Shown here piece by piece: positions 24,036-35,371 of a DNA stretch of 64,000 nucleotides (the first letter of the stretch is position 1; every line of letters starts with the position of its first letter). Under the pieces are notes generated by a model that was not told the origin of the DNA, ran no database searches, and was given only the letters and a program-made list of their open reading frames with translations. Position numbers and translations under genes: made by a program. Source of the DNA: Puccinia triticina (taxonomy: Eukaryota > Basidiomycota > Pucciniomycetes > Pucciniales > Pucciniaceae); NCBI RefSeq assembly GCF_026914185.1, contig NC_070561.1, positions 5,084,001-5,148,000 of the forward strand, in the 5' to 3' direction.

Positions 24036-25320
24036 AAAAAAACGGCTTACTTTTCTGGAGATATTTTTTGATCAATTGATAGAACAATATTTTATGATCC
24101 CTACAAAAAATAATCAAGTCATTTGGGGGTCTGCTTGAGCCTAGAGAAAATTGAGAAGAAAAATCATATTTTAATGCGGCAGGCACCTGTAATGCCGCTT
24201 CCTGTGCCCCAGTAGCCACAAAAATTCCACAGTACAATGAGGAACCTTCACGTTTATGGCCTGATAACTTTCAGAATTTTCCAAAGCTTTTCTGTATGTG
24301 AAATTGGGATTGTTGGAATTCAAGCCTGTTACAGAAGTGATTACCTCCCTGGGTCTCCTGAGTATTTTTATCAGCTTGATTAAAGGTTTTAAGCTCTTCT
24401 TAGATTCAAGGATCTAACCTGGTCCCCCTTAAACAGTTATATCATCGAAAATTCAAGTTTGATTTGGGGCAAAATGGTTTTTTATCCCAACAAGTGTGTA
24501 TTTCTCAAGGATTTTTAAAGAATAATCAAGAGAAACTAATATAAGGAGTGTTGAATCATTGTTTATGTATTTTATTCTTTAATTTATTCTAAATCCAAAA
24601 CAACTGGAACAACATTTGGATCTTGAGGAAATCTTTGGTCCCATTCTTCACGATTTAGCTGGATTACGTTCTCCCATTCCTTTGCATCATCACTTCTCCA
24701 ATTAAACCAATGAGAATTTATATGTGGAGCAGGATAAATGCTTCCCTCAAAGCGGAAAGCATTAAAGTGATACTTACCTTCAATATACACAATAAATATT
24801 GGTGGGTTGGTTGTTGGGCCATGCGACAAAGGAAGGAAAGTCGCAATAATCAGGTTGGAAATATGAATGACGGGTTGTTGGAATGCATCGGCCAGAAGAT
24901 TGCCATGCCGAGGGAAGTTCATCCAATATTGTGTTGATTGGGCAGGGGAACGGAAGTAGTTGAGGTTGGATCTTAATCGTTCAAAAGGAATCAAATTGGA
25001 GATCAATGAGATGTAATCTTTGTCTTTGTAGAGAGTGTTATCGTCCATCTGTTTTAACATTGTCAAGATTTCACTTTCAAACGGGGATGGTGAGAGGCGA
25101 GGAGGAGGGTTTGACCGAGGAGCTTTGCTGAATGTTGATGGCTCAGGAAGGACTAGAGTGTTTTTGGCTCAGACTCGATGACTTGATTACATGTCCGAGG
25201 AGCGGACTTAGAACACACAACTAGAGAGCCCCCCAGCAAGATCCAAAGGGGGGCCTAGAAACAAAGACATGACAACAAGACAGAACAGGAGGACCACTTG
25301 GTCAGACGGAACAGGAAAAA

Positions 25321-25639
25321 GGCCACATGGCCAGACAGGACAGGATAAAGGCCACATGGCCAGACAGGACAGGATAAAGGCCACATGGCCAGACAGGACA
25401 GGATAAAGGCCACATGGCCAGACAGGACAGGATAAAGGCCACATGGCCAGACAGGACAGGATAAAGGCCACATGGCCAGACAGGACAGGATAAAGGCCAC
25501 ATGGCCAGACAGGACAGGATAAAGGCCACATGGCCAGACAGGACAGGATAAAGGCCACATGGCCAGACAGGACAGGATAAAGGCCACATGGCCAGACAGG
25601 ACAGGATAAAGGCCACATGGCCAGACAGGACAAGAAAAG
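25321..25639. repeat. 29-bp minisatellite, 11 tandem copies
   Basis: Unit GGCCACATGG plus CCAGACAGGACAGGATAAA (29 nt), 11 copies, nine or ten of them identical. It lies between the two parts of the OTU domain, probably in an intron, since 29 is not a multiple of 3 and a donor-like GTCAGAATAAG lies just upstream on the minus strand. Confidence 0.95.
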
Positions 25640-26835
25640 GACAGTGAGCGGACAGGCTCTTATTCTGACAAACATCTCCCTCCGGATGTCAGGCCACTTT
25701 TCTTCGTTGAGCCCCATGCTTACCGCTGCCAATCGGAAACCACAGTGACCGTCACCGTCAACGTCAAACAGCATTGAGATGCTTGACCTAACCCTTGCAT
25801 TAACCACACTATAACAAGGGTGGGCCTACCAAAAGAACGTAGATTAATCACATGGTTAGTCCGCATCAGCCAAGGTACATGCATTAGAGAGGTCATGTGG
25901 ATACTTACCTGATTGAATCTTACCCATCTCTCAGGATCATCATCCTGGTCGTTGTTTGCATCTTCAGCATCATTGTCGTCCACCTCACTCTCCACAGTAT
26001 CATTCTTGTCTTTGTCAGTTTTAGCAGCGCCGCTGTTGCTTTCTTCTTGATCTGTGATTTTTTGTCTGGTTTCCATTCTTTATTTTTGGGGCTTTGGTCC
26101 TCTTTCTCATTCAAAGCTAAAGCTGACTTCGGCTTGGGATTGGACGGCCGAATAACCCTTCCCGACCTCTGTTGTACATACCTTCAAATCAGTAATTGTT
26201 TGAGAGTCAGCAATTAAGAACATTCTTACAGTTACTACCTGTAGCGGATCGGCTGGGAGGTCCTTGCTGTTGGAATTGCTTGATGATCCTGAGCTCTCTT
26301 CGGAAAGAGACCTTTTGAGTTGTTTGGTTTTGCTCTGTTTGATTTCAAGAAAGCTGTGAATGTTAGCCGCAATGAAAACAATGTTGATGTCACAGATTAA
26401 AATGTGACTAACCTTTGCAGCCGAGATACTTGGCCGCTTAGTTCCAACATTAGCCAACTTTCGAGGTCTCCTTTGCCCTCGCTTTTGTCCATTTGTGATG
26501 GTCCCAGCCTCCCCAGTTGGAGGTTTGTTCTTTGCTGGTCGACCTGGCTTCCTTTTGGGTTCTTGATACTCCCATGCTGAGGGATCTCGTTTAGTTGATT
26601 TTTGTGATTCTTGTTTAGACCTGTTCACCGCCCCTTTTGGACGACCTTTGTGTGGTTGTTTGATGGGGTTCTTGAGAGGGGTTAGGACGAGTAGCCGGGT
26701 GAAATCCCCGATGCAGTTTGACTTGGCTTCCGTTGGTAGCTTCTGAAAGTGCTCATAGACATCTCGCAGGAATATTTTTTCGTAGTCTTCATCACTGGGC
26801 AGGGAAACAGCCTGAGATTTCTCAGAGATCTCAAT

Positions 26836-26950
26836 TTTCTGTAAAACAAACAAGGAGATCAGGACAATTGAGCAGGAGATTGAGAAAATCAAGGAGGAAA
26901 TCCAGACAATCAAGGAAGAAGTCAAGACAATCGGGGAGGAAATCAAGATG
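26836..26950 (-). repeat. Short tandem repeat (period about 21) in a MULE intron
   Basis: About five imperfect 21-nt units of type ATTTCCTCC(T/C)(T/C)GATTGTCTTG on the minus strand, immediately upstream of an acceptor TTTGTTTTACAG. Confidence 0.6.
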
Positions 26951-29254
26951 ATTGAGAGGAGATACATACCAATTTTTCAGGCAGATGCCACTGCTTGTGA
27001 ATAGAATCAGCATCCAAAACAAGCCCGTCTGCTTCTAACTTTCTCATTGTGTGGGCACAGGGGATTCCCATGTACGTTTTGTGTGAGCAATTCTTGCAGT
27101 CGCAAGATTTGTCCAAAGCTAGCAAACATTGCGCTGTTATAATTGCATGGTGAGAAATTGTTCCACCCAGTCAAGAGAGAACTTTTGGTAGGTTGTTGAT
27201 TTTGACTTGCTTTTGACTGGCGCATTCAATCATGAGCTCTTGTAGTTGATGCTTGACTGCGTCGTACATGTTGGTGATTGTTGTGTGCATCAAGGAGTTT
27301 CTTCCCTTAAGGAAGCGCTTGATGGATGCGTGAAGACTCTCAATTCTGGACGTGGTGACATTATTGAAATGAAGAACATCGGAGATCAGGTACTTGACGA
27401 ATTGGTTGTTCAAAGGGAACCCGTGTTTTTTGAGATAAGCCATAATCTCAGGTGTGCAGGTTGACTCTAGCTTCACCAAGTTCTTGTTGTAGATGCTGGC
27501 CAATCAAGAAAACAAGAGAGAGTCTCATGCCTGTTGGAATTTTCTGTAAGCCTCATCACCAAGGATCGGACGGCAGTGCGTAAAGAGGTTTTGGCCAATG
27601 TGCCATTGACAAAGAAGGTTGCGGGTAGTTGGGAAGACAGATGTCATGGTGCTAATTAGTGCGGATTCCTTGTTGGTAAGTATTACTGAAGGGATGTGTG
27701 GATGAATCACTGATTTAAGCTGTTGCAAGGCCCAAGTGAAATCAGGCTCTTGCTCCTTGGCGAGAAAACAAAATCCAAGAGTGAATGATTGGCTGCATGA
27801 GTTTATCCCTCCAATGTGTAAGAGAGGCATGTCATAAAGGTTTGTCTTATAGGTCGCATCAATCTCAAGGCAGTACAGATGCTTCTTTGCAAGCTCTAGA
27901 TATTCCGGAAGTGTGAAAAATAAAGCGGATAAGTGCTCAGAGCCTGATTTGGAACATTTTGATGATTTTACTTGATAACTGAAAGACTTGGATTGAAGGC
28001 AGTCAATCACGGCCAGCATTGGTGATTTTCCGTCAAGTTTGCTTTTCTTTTCTCTGTAATTTAGGTTGTGGAACGATTTCAACGGCGCCAAAAGTGGAGT
28101 TGAACTAGCTTTCATCAGAGAATTTTTTGCTTTGATCGGCATAACCCCGGCGGAGCAAAACTTCAGGATTTCATCAATCTGCTCAGCTGTGAGTTTTTGG
28201 TGGATTGTGTGGGCGGTAGGATGGTCGGAGGGTGCATGATTGTGGGCGGAATTTTTGATCTCTAAGTCCCACTTTCCGGTATCTATGTTGTGTGTTAAGG
28301 TCAGTCAAAATGGACACATAGCCTTACGGGTTTGGTTTTTGAGTTTTTGAGTCTTTATTTTCTTTTTCTTTATCACGAGAAGTGTCCGGACCTTCATTTT
28401 TCTGGTCATCACAAGAATTGATCAAGCGTTCTTTCTTGTCTTGAGTAGGATCCAGCTGAGAATCGTTGTCCAGAGAATCTTTTCTTCAATGAGGTCAATA
28501 GTAACTTGACTTGTCGCACTGGTAAATAACTCAAGTAGCGCCTTTGAAAGGGTACGACCTTGCAGTAGCAATAGCATAACCATTTTCTAGGGCCCACTTC
28601 TGGATGCTGTTGTAGCACTCGTCCCTTGATACATAGCTCTGTTCGGGGGGCGCCAGAATCGTATGATTCAGTTCAGAATCCAAGGTTTTGTTGACTTCTG
28701 TTTGGGACTCGACGTCAAGTAGAGGATCGGGGTGGATTCCTGAAGAGCTGATGTTGTTTTTGGTGTCTGGTAAGGCGGCAGTAGGGGTGAGAGGCTCCAT
28801 TTTACGATTGAGTTGAGAATTCATCGTTTTGTTGACTTCCGTTTGGGTTTTGGTATCAACTAGTAGAGGATCAAGATCAATTCCCGAAAAACCAATGCCA
28901 TCGTTTGTGTCCGGTACAGCGGTAGGGGTGAGAGGCTCCATGTTTGTTTGATTACTGGCAGTGTGGAAGGTGTTTAATACGTTGGCGGTGTTGAACGTTT
29001 GGGATATCTATGATACACACATGTACATATATCTTTCTATTTGAGTGTCAGACCCCCGGGGTGGATTCCCTTCTGGGGGTGTCTGGTCTTTACCCCGCAT
29101 AAGGGGACCCAAGTATTATTTTCTTCATTGATTATTTCAAAATTTTCTCCTGCTTGGAGGGGTAGCCCCAGCACCTCAATAATTTTTGAGAGAGGTAATA
29201 TTTACCTTATCTCTGGATATATATAGAAAAAAAACATAATGTCTAGGTCTTCTT

Positions 29255-29362
29255 TTGCAGTGCGCAAAGAGCTGCGGCAGAGGCGCGCACTGGGGGCTGG
29301 ATGTTGAGACGACAGCCCCCACAGTACGCAAAGAGTTTTCCGCAGTGCGCAAAGTAAGTCCG
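29255..29362 (-). repeat. MULE right terminal inverted repeat
   Basis: On the minus strand it reads CGGACTTACTTTGCGCACTG, then a GCGGAAAACTC block, TTTGCGTACTG, and CCAGCCCCCAGTGCGCGCCT. It contains several CAGTGCGC/GCGCACTG inverted motifs. Confidence 0.9.
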
Positions 29363-29370
29363 TATAATTA
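29363..29370. repeat. Right 8-bp target-site duplication of the MULE
   Basis: TATAATTA, identical to 23933-23940. Confidence 0.9.
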
Positions 29371-30325
29371 AGTAGAAGGATAAATAATGTAACCTTCTCA
29401 TGTTACACTCATTCATAGCCATAGTAAAATATAGTTACATAGTGTACTCCTGTTATAAAAGTTATTACACTTGTTACATTATTTATTAGAGTACATGTGA
29501 AATGTGTACAGGACAAGGTATCACCCATTACAACCTTTTCACACCCTTATTTCCCCTTACATGTGCAAAAATAACTTATAAACGTACCACAGGCTGGCCA
29601 AGGCAGCAAGGTACATACTGTGTATGAAGTTTTTCTATTCAATGAGGAATGAATGGAATATATGTAATATAAAATGATCTGTTATTGTACAATAATACAG
29701 ATGCTACAGATCTAGTGTGATAAATAAGAACCTATTAACTCTCTTACTGATCATTGCACTGCACAGATCATTTGTATTACTGATCCTTCAGAGGATCTGT
29801 CCTCTGAAGCGCTCCCAGTTCCCCCCTGGTCCTTGGGAACTTCCCTTCTTCCCTCCTTGAATATTCTGCAATATATAAACAGGCCCCCATGGACTGTTTA
29901 TTCCCCATCCAAGCCGTCTCCGTCCGTTCATCATCTGCACATGTTTCCGGGGTGACCCTATCAGCAGATGTAGCATCTTAAGCCCCCCCTGGTCCCTACT
30001 TTGCGGTAGGTTTTCACCGGGGCCAGTGTTTGGGTCTTGGTGAGGAGCCTCAAGTTTTCCGGGTTGTAGTTGACTGTGGAGTATCTCTACCTGGAAAGGA
30101 AAGAGCCTCTGGTCTGCGTACCTCAGCATTTCAAGGGCTCCTCTCCTGAAGCAGAGAAGAAAGAAAAGGGTTGGTTTTTGTAGACTGTGGGGTTTCCAAT
30201 ACACCCAACGGAAACATCACATTGGTGGCTCCCTAGCCAGGAAAGTACGGGTGGGTGGGAGGATTTGAAAAATAAAACTGCGCGATGAGAAAGGAGACGA
30301 CGGCGAGATGAGGAAAGGGTGGAAG
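29371..30325. other. Unassigned repeat-like DNA, possible solo LTR at the right end
   Basis: AT-rich first half. From about 29680 (TGTTATTGTACAATAATACA) to about 30222 (...ACGGAAACATCA) the segment has LTR-like ends TG...CA, a TATA-like AATATATAAACAGG and is followed by CATTGGTGGCTCCCTAGCC, which resembles a retrotransposon primer-site region. There is no second copy in the window, so the solo-LTR reading is weak. Confidence 0.35.
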
Positions 30326-30544
30326 ACATCTTCCTCTGAGCTCAAAACATTGCACATCAAGAACCAATACACCCATTGCCATCATTGCTCATGAGTGGCA
30401 GCATATTTTCGTAGTATTGAAGTTGACAATGGAGTTTCAACAAGGACCGATGAAGCAATCAGAAGCCTCTGGGAACTAGTATGCAGTATTACCAAACATC
30501 AAGCAGACAAAGAAAACCCAAAGTCACAGAATCTTATAACCTAC
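30326..30544. repeat. Duplicated segment, copy B, left part
   Basis: Matches copy A from about 20366 to 20592. Similarity stops at CCTAC, where the inserted element begins. Confidence 0.85.
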
Positions 30545-32478
30545 ACTTGGGGAGTCCTTTGACAAGGATATCTTGAGGAATCCTTGTGGATTCCCCGTAG
30601 TGCCCCTGCACGAGGTTGGAAGTGGATCACGCGGGCACCTCGTGATGGCCCCAAGGATTCCACGGATATTTACAGACATGTACCTGTGGAATCCATGTGG
30701 CCATGTAGACAGGCCTTAAAAATGCAGTGCAAGAACAGCCCGTCAAAAACTATCACCAGTGGGACTCAAACTCACAGCCAGGAAGGGGCATGATGCAAGG
30801 TAGTGCCACACAACTGACACTGCCCGCAAACGGGTGACGAAATCCGGATTTTTTTGCGCTGACGAAATCCAAATTTTGCCCCGATTTTGAGCCCCAGCGC
30901 GGTTGTCACCTGCCGTGGATTTTGTCACCTCCAACAGGTCACCCACGGATTTTGGGCAGATTCAGATCTCAGTTCAACACTCCCTGGCAGCCAAACATCA
31001 CCAAGAGGAGTACACACCCTCTTGATGGCCAGTCAAACCGGTCATCAAGAGGAATACACATCCCCTTGATGACTGGTCAAACCGGCTGCAGTCACCAAGA
31101 GGAGTACACACCCTCTTGATGGCCGGTCAAACCGGTCATCAAGAGGAATACACATCCCCTTGATGAATGGTCAAACCGGCCATCAAGAGGGGAACACAAC
31201 CCCTCCATGACCGGCTTGGCCAGACATCAAGAGGAATCCTCTCAATGGCCAATTTAACCGTTCATTGAGAGGAATCCTCTCAATGGAAGATCAAACCAGT
31301 CATTGAGAGGAATAAAAAACCTCACAATGCCCAGTTTGACCGGCCATCTTGAGGAGAAAACATCCTCTTGATGGTTGGTTTGACGGTTCATCAAGAGTAT
31401 ATTGTATTCCTTTTGATGACCCTTGATGACCGGTTGACCCACCTCAACCTGCCAGTCATCAAGACAATGTGTTCATCAAGATGACCAGTTTGAACGGCCC
31501 TCAAGAGGGTTTTTTCTCCTCATGATGATCGGTCAAAATGGTCATTGTGAGGATGTGTATTCCTCTTGATGAGCGTGGCCGGTCAAACTGGGAATTGTGA
31601 GGTTGTTCATTCCTCTCAATGACTGGTTTGATCTGCCATCAAGAGGATTCCTCTTGATGAACGGTTCAATTGGCCATCAAGAGGATTCCTCTTGATGACC
31701 AATTTGATTGGCCATTGAGAGGATACCTCTTGATGTCTGGCCAAGCCGGCCATGGAGGGGGTGTGTTCCCCTCTTGATGGCCGGTTTGACCGGTCATTGA
31801 GGGGATGTGTATTCCTCTCAATGACTGGTTTGACCGGCCATCAAGAGGGTGTGTACTCCTCTTGGTGATGTTTGGCTTCCAGGGAGCGTTGACCTGAGAT
31901 CTGAATCTGCTGACAAAATCCATGGCTGACCTTTTGGAGGTGACAAAATCCACAGCAGGTGACGACAGCGCCGGGGCTCAAACTTGGGGCAAAATTTGGA
32001 TTTTGTCAGCGCGACAAAATTCAGATTTCATCACCCGTTTGCGGGCAGTGTGATCAGCCATTTCACATTGTTGTGCCCAGGTGCTTTACACAACATCAAC
32101 ACCCCAAACAATGGTTTGCAATTGGTTTTTTTGTTAAGTTTTTTTTCAGTTTTTTTTTCCTCTCTTCAAAATCAAGCTTTCTTGGACTTTCAAAACCTCA
32201 GGAGCAGCCTGTGGTGGTCCTGGCTGGAAGTAAAAAAGAAAAATGCCATGGAACCAACGTGAGCAATGAGCTGGCGTGGTTTCCACGCGTGCCAGGAAGG
32301 CACATTGTGGAACCGACGGGGAAAAGTGTGAAGCCCATTGGTTCCATGTGGAAAAAAAGTGTTTTGTGGAACCAAAGAGTTTACCAAGGGGTTACCAAGC
32401 CAATCATTGTTGGTCCCACGGATTACCCTCCTGTTGTTGGCTCCACAAACGGGTGTGGCAGGAAGTACCCCCGTCTTG
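30545..32478. mobile_element. 1.93-kb insertion in copy B, revealed by the empty site in copy A
   Basis: Copy A runs ...CAGCCTACTACAATGTTATA... without break. Copy B has the same bases separated by this segment, with TAC on both sides (30542-30544, 32479-32481), a possible 3-bp target duplication. The ends ACTTGGGGAG and the reverse complement CAAGACGGGGGTAC are only weakly alike. It contains a smaller foldback element (30817-32051) and no coding frame I recognise. Confidence 0.65.
30817..32051. mobile_element. Foldback element with about 210-bp terminal inverted repeats and palindromic core
   Basis: Left arm starts ACACTGCCCGCAAACGGGTG at 30817; the right arm read on the minus strand from 32051 starts identically. 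The arms stay similar through ATCCAAATTTTGCCCC, GTGGATTTTGTCACCTCCAA and AGATTCAGATCTCAG. Between them (about 31000-31870) lies an array of alternating units of type CTCTTGATGACCGG / CCGGTCATCAAGAGGA. No clear target duplication. The whole could form a long hairpin. Confidence 0.85.
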
Positions 32479-32801
32479 TACTATAATGTTATAACTCACG
32501 CATGAAATGCTTGTCAGCAGTAAGTTCCGGTCACGAGAGAGAGTGCATACATAGTTACAACTGAAGTACTGAACTTAACTTGTAGGGTTGACATCTACTG
32601 GAATCACTGTGAATTCTGGTTTGGGAGCTGCGGCGCCTCGTGGCACGGGACCTTGCAAGAGGTTTTATCCTTGTTAGGTCATCCCCAGACCGTCCAAAGA
32701 GGCTTTGATCAATCTTAAAAAACCAGACAAGATGCGGCTGAGGTTTGTGGGCTTGACCTGACCTGTCTTACTTCCAGCATGCGTCACGTCAAGAGGGATG
32801 T
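32479..32801. repeat. Duplicated segment, copy B, right part
   Basis: Matches copy A 20597-20905, from TAATGTTATAACTCACGC to ATGCGTCACGTCAAGAGGGA, with a few substitutions and a small indel. Confidence 0.85.
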
Positions 32802-32904
32802 AAGGGTTGAGTCCCTTCACTGGAGCGGATGACAGAGGAGCGGCGGAACAGGCGCGGAGGAGGAGTTCTAGGACCAAACTCTGGGGGATTTGATTGCTAG
32901 GACT

Positions 32905-33014
32905 GGCTCAGAGAGAAGAGGGATCAGTTCTCTCTGTGAGAATCATGAGAGAGAAAGACAAGAGAAGAATGAAAGAGCTTACCTGGCTCAGAGAGAAGAG
33001 GGATCAGTTCTCTG
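32905..33014 (+). repeat. Direct repeat pair of about 31 bp
   Basis: TGGCTCAGAGAGAAGAGGGA followed by TCAGTTCTCT occurs at about 32905 and again at about 32982, separated by purine-rich sequence. Confidence 0.8.
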
Positions 33015-33129
33015 CTGAGCCAGGGATGAAAGATGACTGGGCTATATACAATACTGTGACAGGCTCGTGTCGTCAAATGACATCTTGTAAGCCCAAAAGA
33101 GGAGGGGGCTTACAAGGGAAGGCAAAGTT

Positions 33130-33989
33130 AATTTGTCCGAGGTAATGCAGAAGATTTTGTTGCCAATGTCAAAATCCTTGAGTACCTCAACCAAGTGTTC
33201 TTCAAGTGCAACTCCTGTATGACTTCCTTCCATGAGTCAAGCACCAAGGATTATTGAATGGAGTCTAAAATTGGCATCAATCCAATGTGCTGAGACCCCG
33301 AGTACGGAAGAGTTGTCAGGCAAAGTCCAAGTATCATAAGTCAGGTTGATTCGTGATTTGTTTCTGCAAAGCTGCTCACAAAGCACATTCTTTCCCTCTC
33401 AGAAGGTTTGTTGAACGCAGGATGCTAGAGTGCCTTTGGAGCAGATAACATTATTGATGCTGGAGTTGCAGAGTCCAAGGAAGCGGCAAATTTTTTTATC
33501 CTCAATAGTGTGGAAAGATATATTGTAGGTGACAAAAAAGTGAGTCACCACCGAAGTAAAAGAAACATGGTTGAGTGTCTTGATATGCTTGCCATCATCC
33601 AAGAAATTGGTGATTGCCTTTGTGCCCAGCTTATCTTTGTATATGTGATGTATACAATCCAAGTGGTTGGCCATGCTTTTTGTTGATCCTTTTTTGTCAA
33701 CCAATAGTTTTGAAAGACACATGTCTGTACCTCCTGGACCAGAGTTGACCTGGCAGATGTTGTAAGTGAAGCCTTTGACTGTAACCATCTTGAAGTACCG
33801 CCAGACCCAGCTCTTCTTGATTGCCCGTATGGGTGTTTCCTGTGATTTATGGGTTAATGTTTTGAGTTCTGAGTTGAAGAAGATCTCGGATTTGTCAGTT
33901 GTATGTTTTGGAGGCATCTTGATTGAGGATTCAAGTGCCCACAGCAAATATCTCATGTACAGTTTCAGAAGATCCAGAATACCCAACAT
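33130..33989 (-). pseudogene. hAT-family transposase fragment
   Basis: Minus strand. 33989-33399 is open and codes for a degenerate BED-type N-terminal region (SWVWRYFKMV...SMANHLDCIHHI) and FFVTYNISFHTIEDKK, the start of the hAT catalytic region. After a stop at 33399, hAT motifs continue: LTYDTWTLPDNSSVLGVSAH (about 33350) and GSHTGVALEEHLVEVLKDFD...KIFCITSDK (about 33220-33130), with a further in-frame stop between. The region beyond ITSD, including the C-terminal dimerisation domain, is missing. Truncated and inactive. Confidence 0.75.
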
Positions 33990-34187
33990 TGGGTTTGGGT
34001 ATGCCGGATCTCACATTGGGATACCCGGTGCCCGACCCGACTTGCCGGATGTCCACCTTACCCCCAATGACGGCCGATGACTTGGTTGACTCGCGAGAAC
34101 TACAGCCATACCAAGAACACTTGGCTTGTTTGGAAGCAATTTCAGGCAAGTTCCGTCTGGATTGTCCAGCCTGTGTGCAACACATGC
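33990..34187 (+). other. GC-rich stretch with possible coding fragment, interrupted by a MITE
   Basis: If the MITE at 34197-35362 is removed, an ORF on the plus strand reads MTADDLVDSRELQPYQEHLA, then CLEAISGKFRLDCPACVQHM and continues past the MITE to about 35500 as Ser/Pro/Arg-rich sequence. It could be remains of a Gag of the Copia element downstream; I cannot confirm this. Confidence 0.3.
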
Positions 34188-34196
34188 AGGATCCGT
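34188..34196. repeat. Left 9-bp target duplication of the composite MITE
   Basis: AGGATCCGT, identical to 35363-35371. Confidence 0.85.
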
Positions 34197-35362
34197 CTAA
34201 CTTAGCTAATTCCCTCCTCGGGGGAGCAAAGAGACCTCTGAAGGAGGGACTTACGCGCTATGTGGACCCTGCGGCCTGAGAGAATTATGAATTTTGGTGG
34301 GGACTTTTTTAGAATCACTCTCCCTCATGAGCCTCTGCACCATTTTTGAAATTGTTTACATTTCTGGGATGGCCCAAGCTGTCCCTATCTTTCTACTATT
34401 TTTTCCCATCCTCAACACCTCTTGTTGAGCTGTAATCAGAGCTGTAACATCATGGATTCCAGATTCTGTACAGTGCAACATGTGTGATATGGGATATAGC
34501 CAACTAGATGAAGTTGCAAAAAAAGAAATTTGAATGTCATTACATATCACTAAAAATAGGACAATAGGTGGAAAGATTCTCCTTGATGTTCTGCATCTTT
34601 TGTTCCCCTACCACTCAATCACATAATGTGATGTGATGAAGCTACACATGATTGAAAAAGGCCAAGTTCCTGATTCTCTCAGGCCGCGGGGTCCACTTAG
34701 TGTATAAGTCCCTCTTTTGGAGGGTCCCTGCGGGACGGTGTCCCCCTAAATTAACTAAGTCCCACCCTCCTACAGGTGGAGTGGTAAAGCACTGGTTGCA
34801 TTGCACCGACCGGAGGGAGGGACTTACAGGCCAACAGCATTTGGTTTTTTGGTGGGGATTTTTTAAAACTGCTCTCACCCATCCATTTTGTGTCCAATTT
34901 CATTATTGTTTGGATTTCCATGATGACCAAAGTCTTCTTTATCCATGTACTATACCCACCTATCCCCAACCTGTCTTCTTGATCTGCAATGTCCCTTGTA
35001 ACATCATGAGTTTTGGATTCTGTACAGTGTGAACTTTGTAATATAGGATGAAGCGGACCACAGATAGTCACAAAAAATGGATCTGAGGGGTTCTGAAGGC
35101 CTTGAAAAATTCAGAAATATTTGGAGAGATTCTCCTTGATCTTGGGAATCTTTTGTTCCCCCAAACCTTTGCTGCCCAATGGGAAAGGGTGAAGCCAGAA
35201 ACGTTTGAAAAAAGACATAGTTCTGATTCTGTCAGCCCAAACTTGGACATTGTGTAAGTCCCTCCTTTGGAGGGTCCCGGCGGGATAGTGTCCCCCCTCA
35301 AATAGAGGGACTTTGTTAAGTTAGGGCGTCCCCTCCACAAAGAGAGGGACTTGTTAAGTTAG
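34197..35362. mobile_element. Composite non-coding MITE with two related internal units
   Basis: The ends are CTAACTTA (left) and the inverted TAAGTTAG (right), flanked by the perfect 9-bp duplication AGGATCCGT (34188-34196, 35363-35371). Inside are two similar units. Unit 1 (about 34247-34714) is bounded by GAGGGACTTA...TAAGTCCCTC with inverted repeats of about 42 bp (TGGACCC.GCGGCCTGAGAG). Unit 2 (about 34828-35266) has the same boundary motif. Both share internal sequence (TGTAACATCATG, GATTCTGTACAGTG, AGATTCTCCTTGAT, CATCTTTTGTTCCCC-like). No coding capacity. Confidence 0.8.
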
Positions 35363-35371
35363 AGGATCCGT
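35363..35371. repeat. Right 9-bp target duplication of the composite MITE
   Basis: AGGATCCGT, identical to 34188-34196. Confidence 0.85.

Larger units (their letters stand above)
24584..28941 (-). pseudogene. Decayed MULE transposase with SWIM finger and OTU cysteine protease domain
   Basis: Start ATG 28941. N-terminal residues hold an internal duplication (two MEPLTPTA...SGI..DPLL...QTEVNKT units). Then comes a FAR1-like DNA-binding region (about 28600-28180; VIYQCDKSS, SAHNHAPSDH). The MULE catalytic domain (28140-27525) shows LEIDATYKTN, GGINSCSQSF and LLCQWHIGQN. A SWIM finger (27110-27030) reads CDCKNC...GIPCAH. Next come AT-hook-like KGRPKGA and KRKPGRPAKN (26650-26530), an acidic linker, and the OTU motif DVDGDGHCGFR (about 25775) with the catalytic Cys. 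The OTU C-terminal exon is 25066-24584 (IVYIEGKYHFNAF). In-frame TGA codons at 28531-28533, 28495-28497, 28486-28488 and 27525-27527 break it. Several introns are evident. OTU function in transposons is not established; proteolysis of ubiquitin-like chains is the family activity. Confidence 0.85.
23941..29362 (-). mobile_element. Complete Mutator-like DNA transposon (MULE) with OTU-domain transposase, 5.42 kb
   Basis: Terminal inverted repeats start CGGACTTACTT(C/T)GCGCACTG at both ends (left 23941, right 29362 on the minus strand). An 8-bp target duplication TATAATTA flanks the element (23933-23940 and 29363-29370); 8-11 bp is normal for MULEs. Inside, the minus strand codes for a FAR1/WRKY-GCM1-like N-terminus, a MULE DDE transposase, a SWIM zinc finger, AT-hook-like basic motifs and an OTU protease. 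The TIRs are modular: the right one carries one extra block between two TTTGCG(C/T)ACTG repeats. Coding decay by TGA codons suggests it is not autonomous. Confidence 0.93.

Noticed and set aside
25300..25640. CRISPR array
   Set aside because: Direct tandem repeats without spacers, in a eukaryotic transposon; a minisatellite.
25208..25807. Long ORF with many hydrophobic repeats (CLAMWPLSCPVWPCGLYPVL type)
   Set aside because: It is the 29-bp minisatellite read in three frames; all frames are open because the unit lacks stops on that strand. Only the DVDGDGHCGFR end is real coding sequence.
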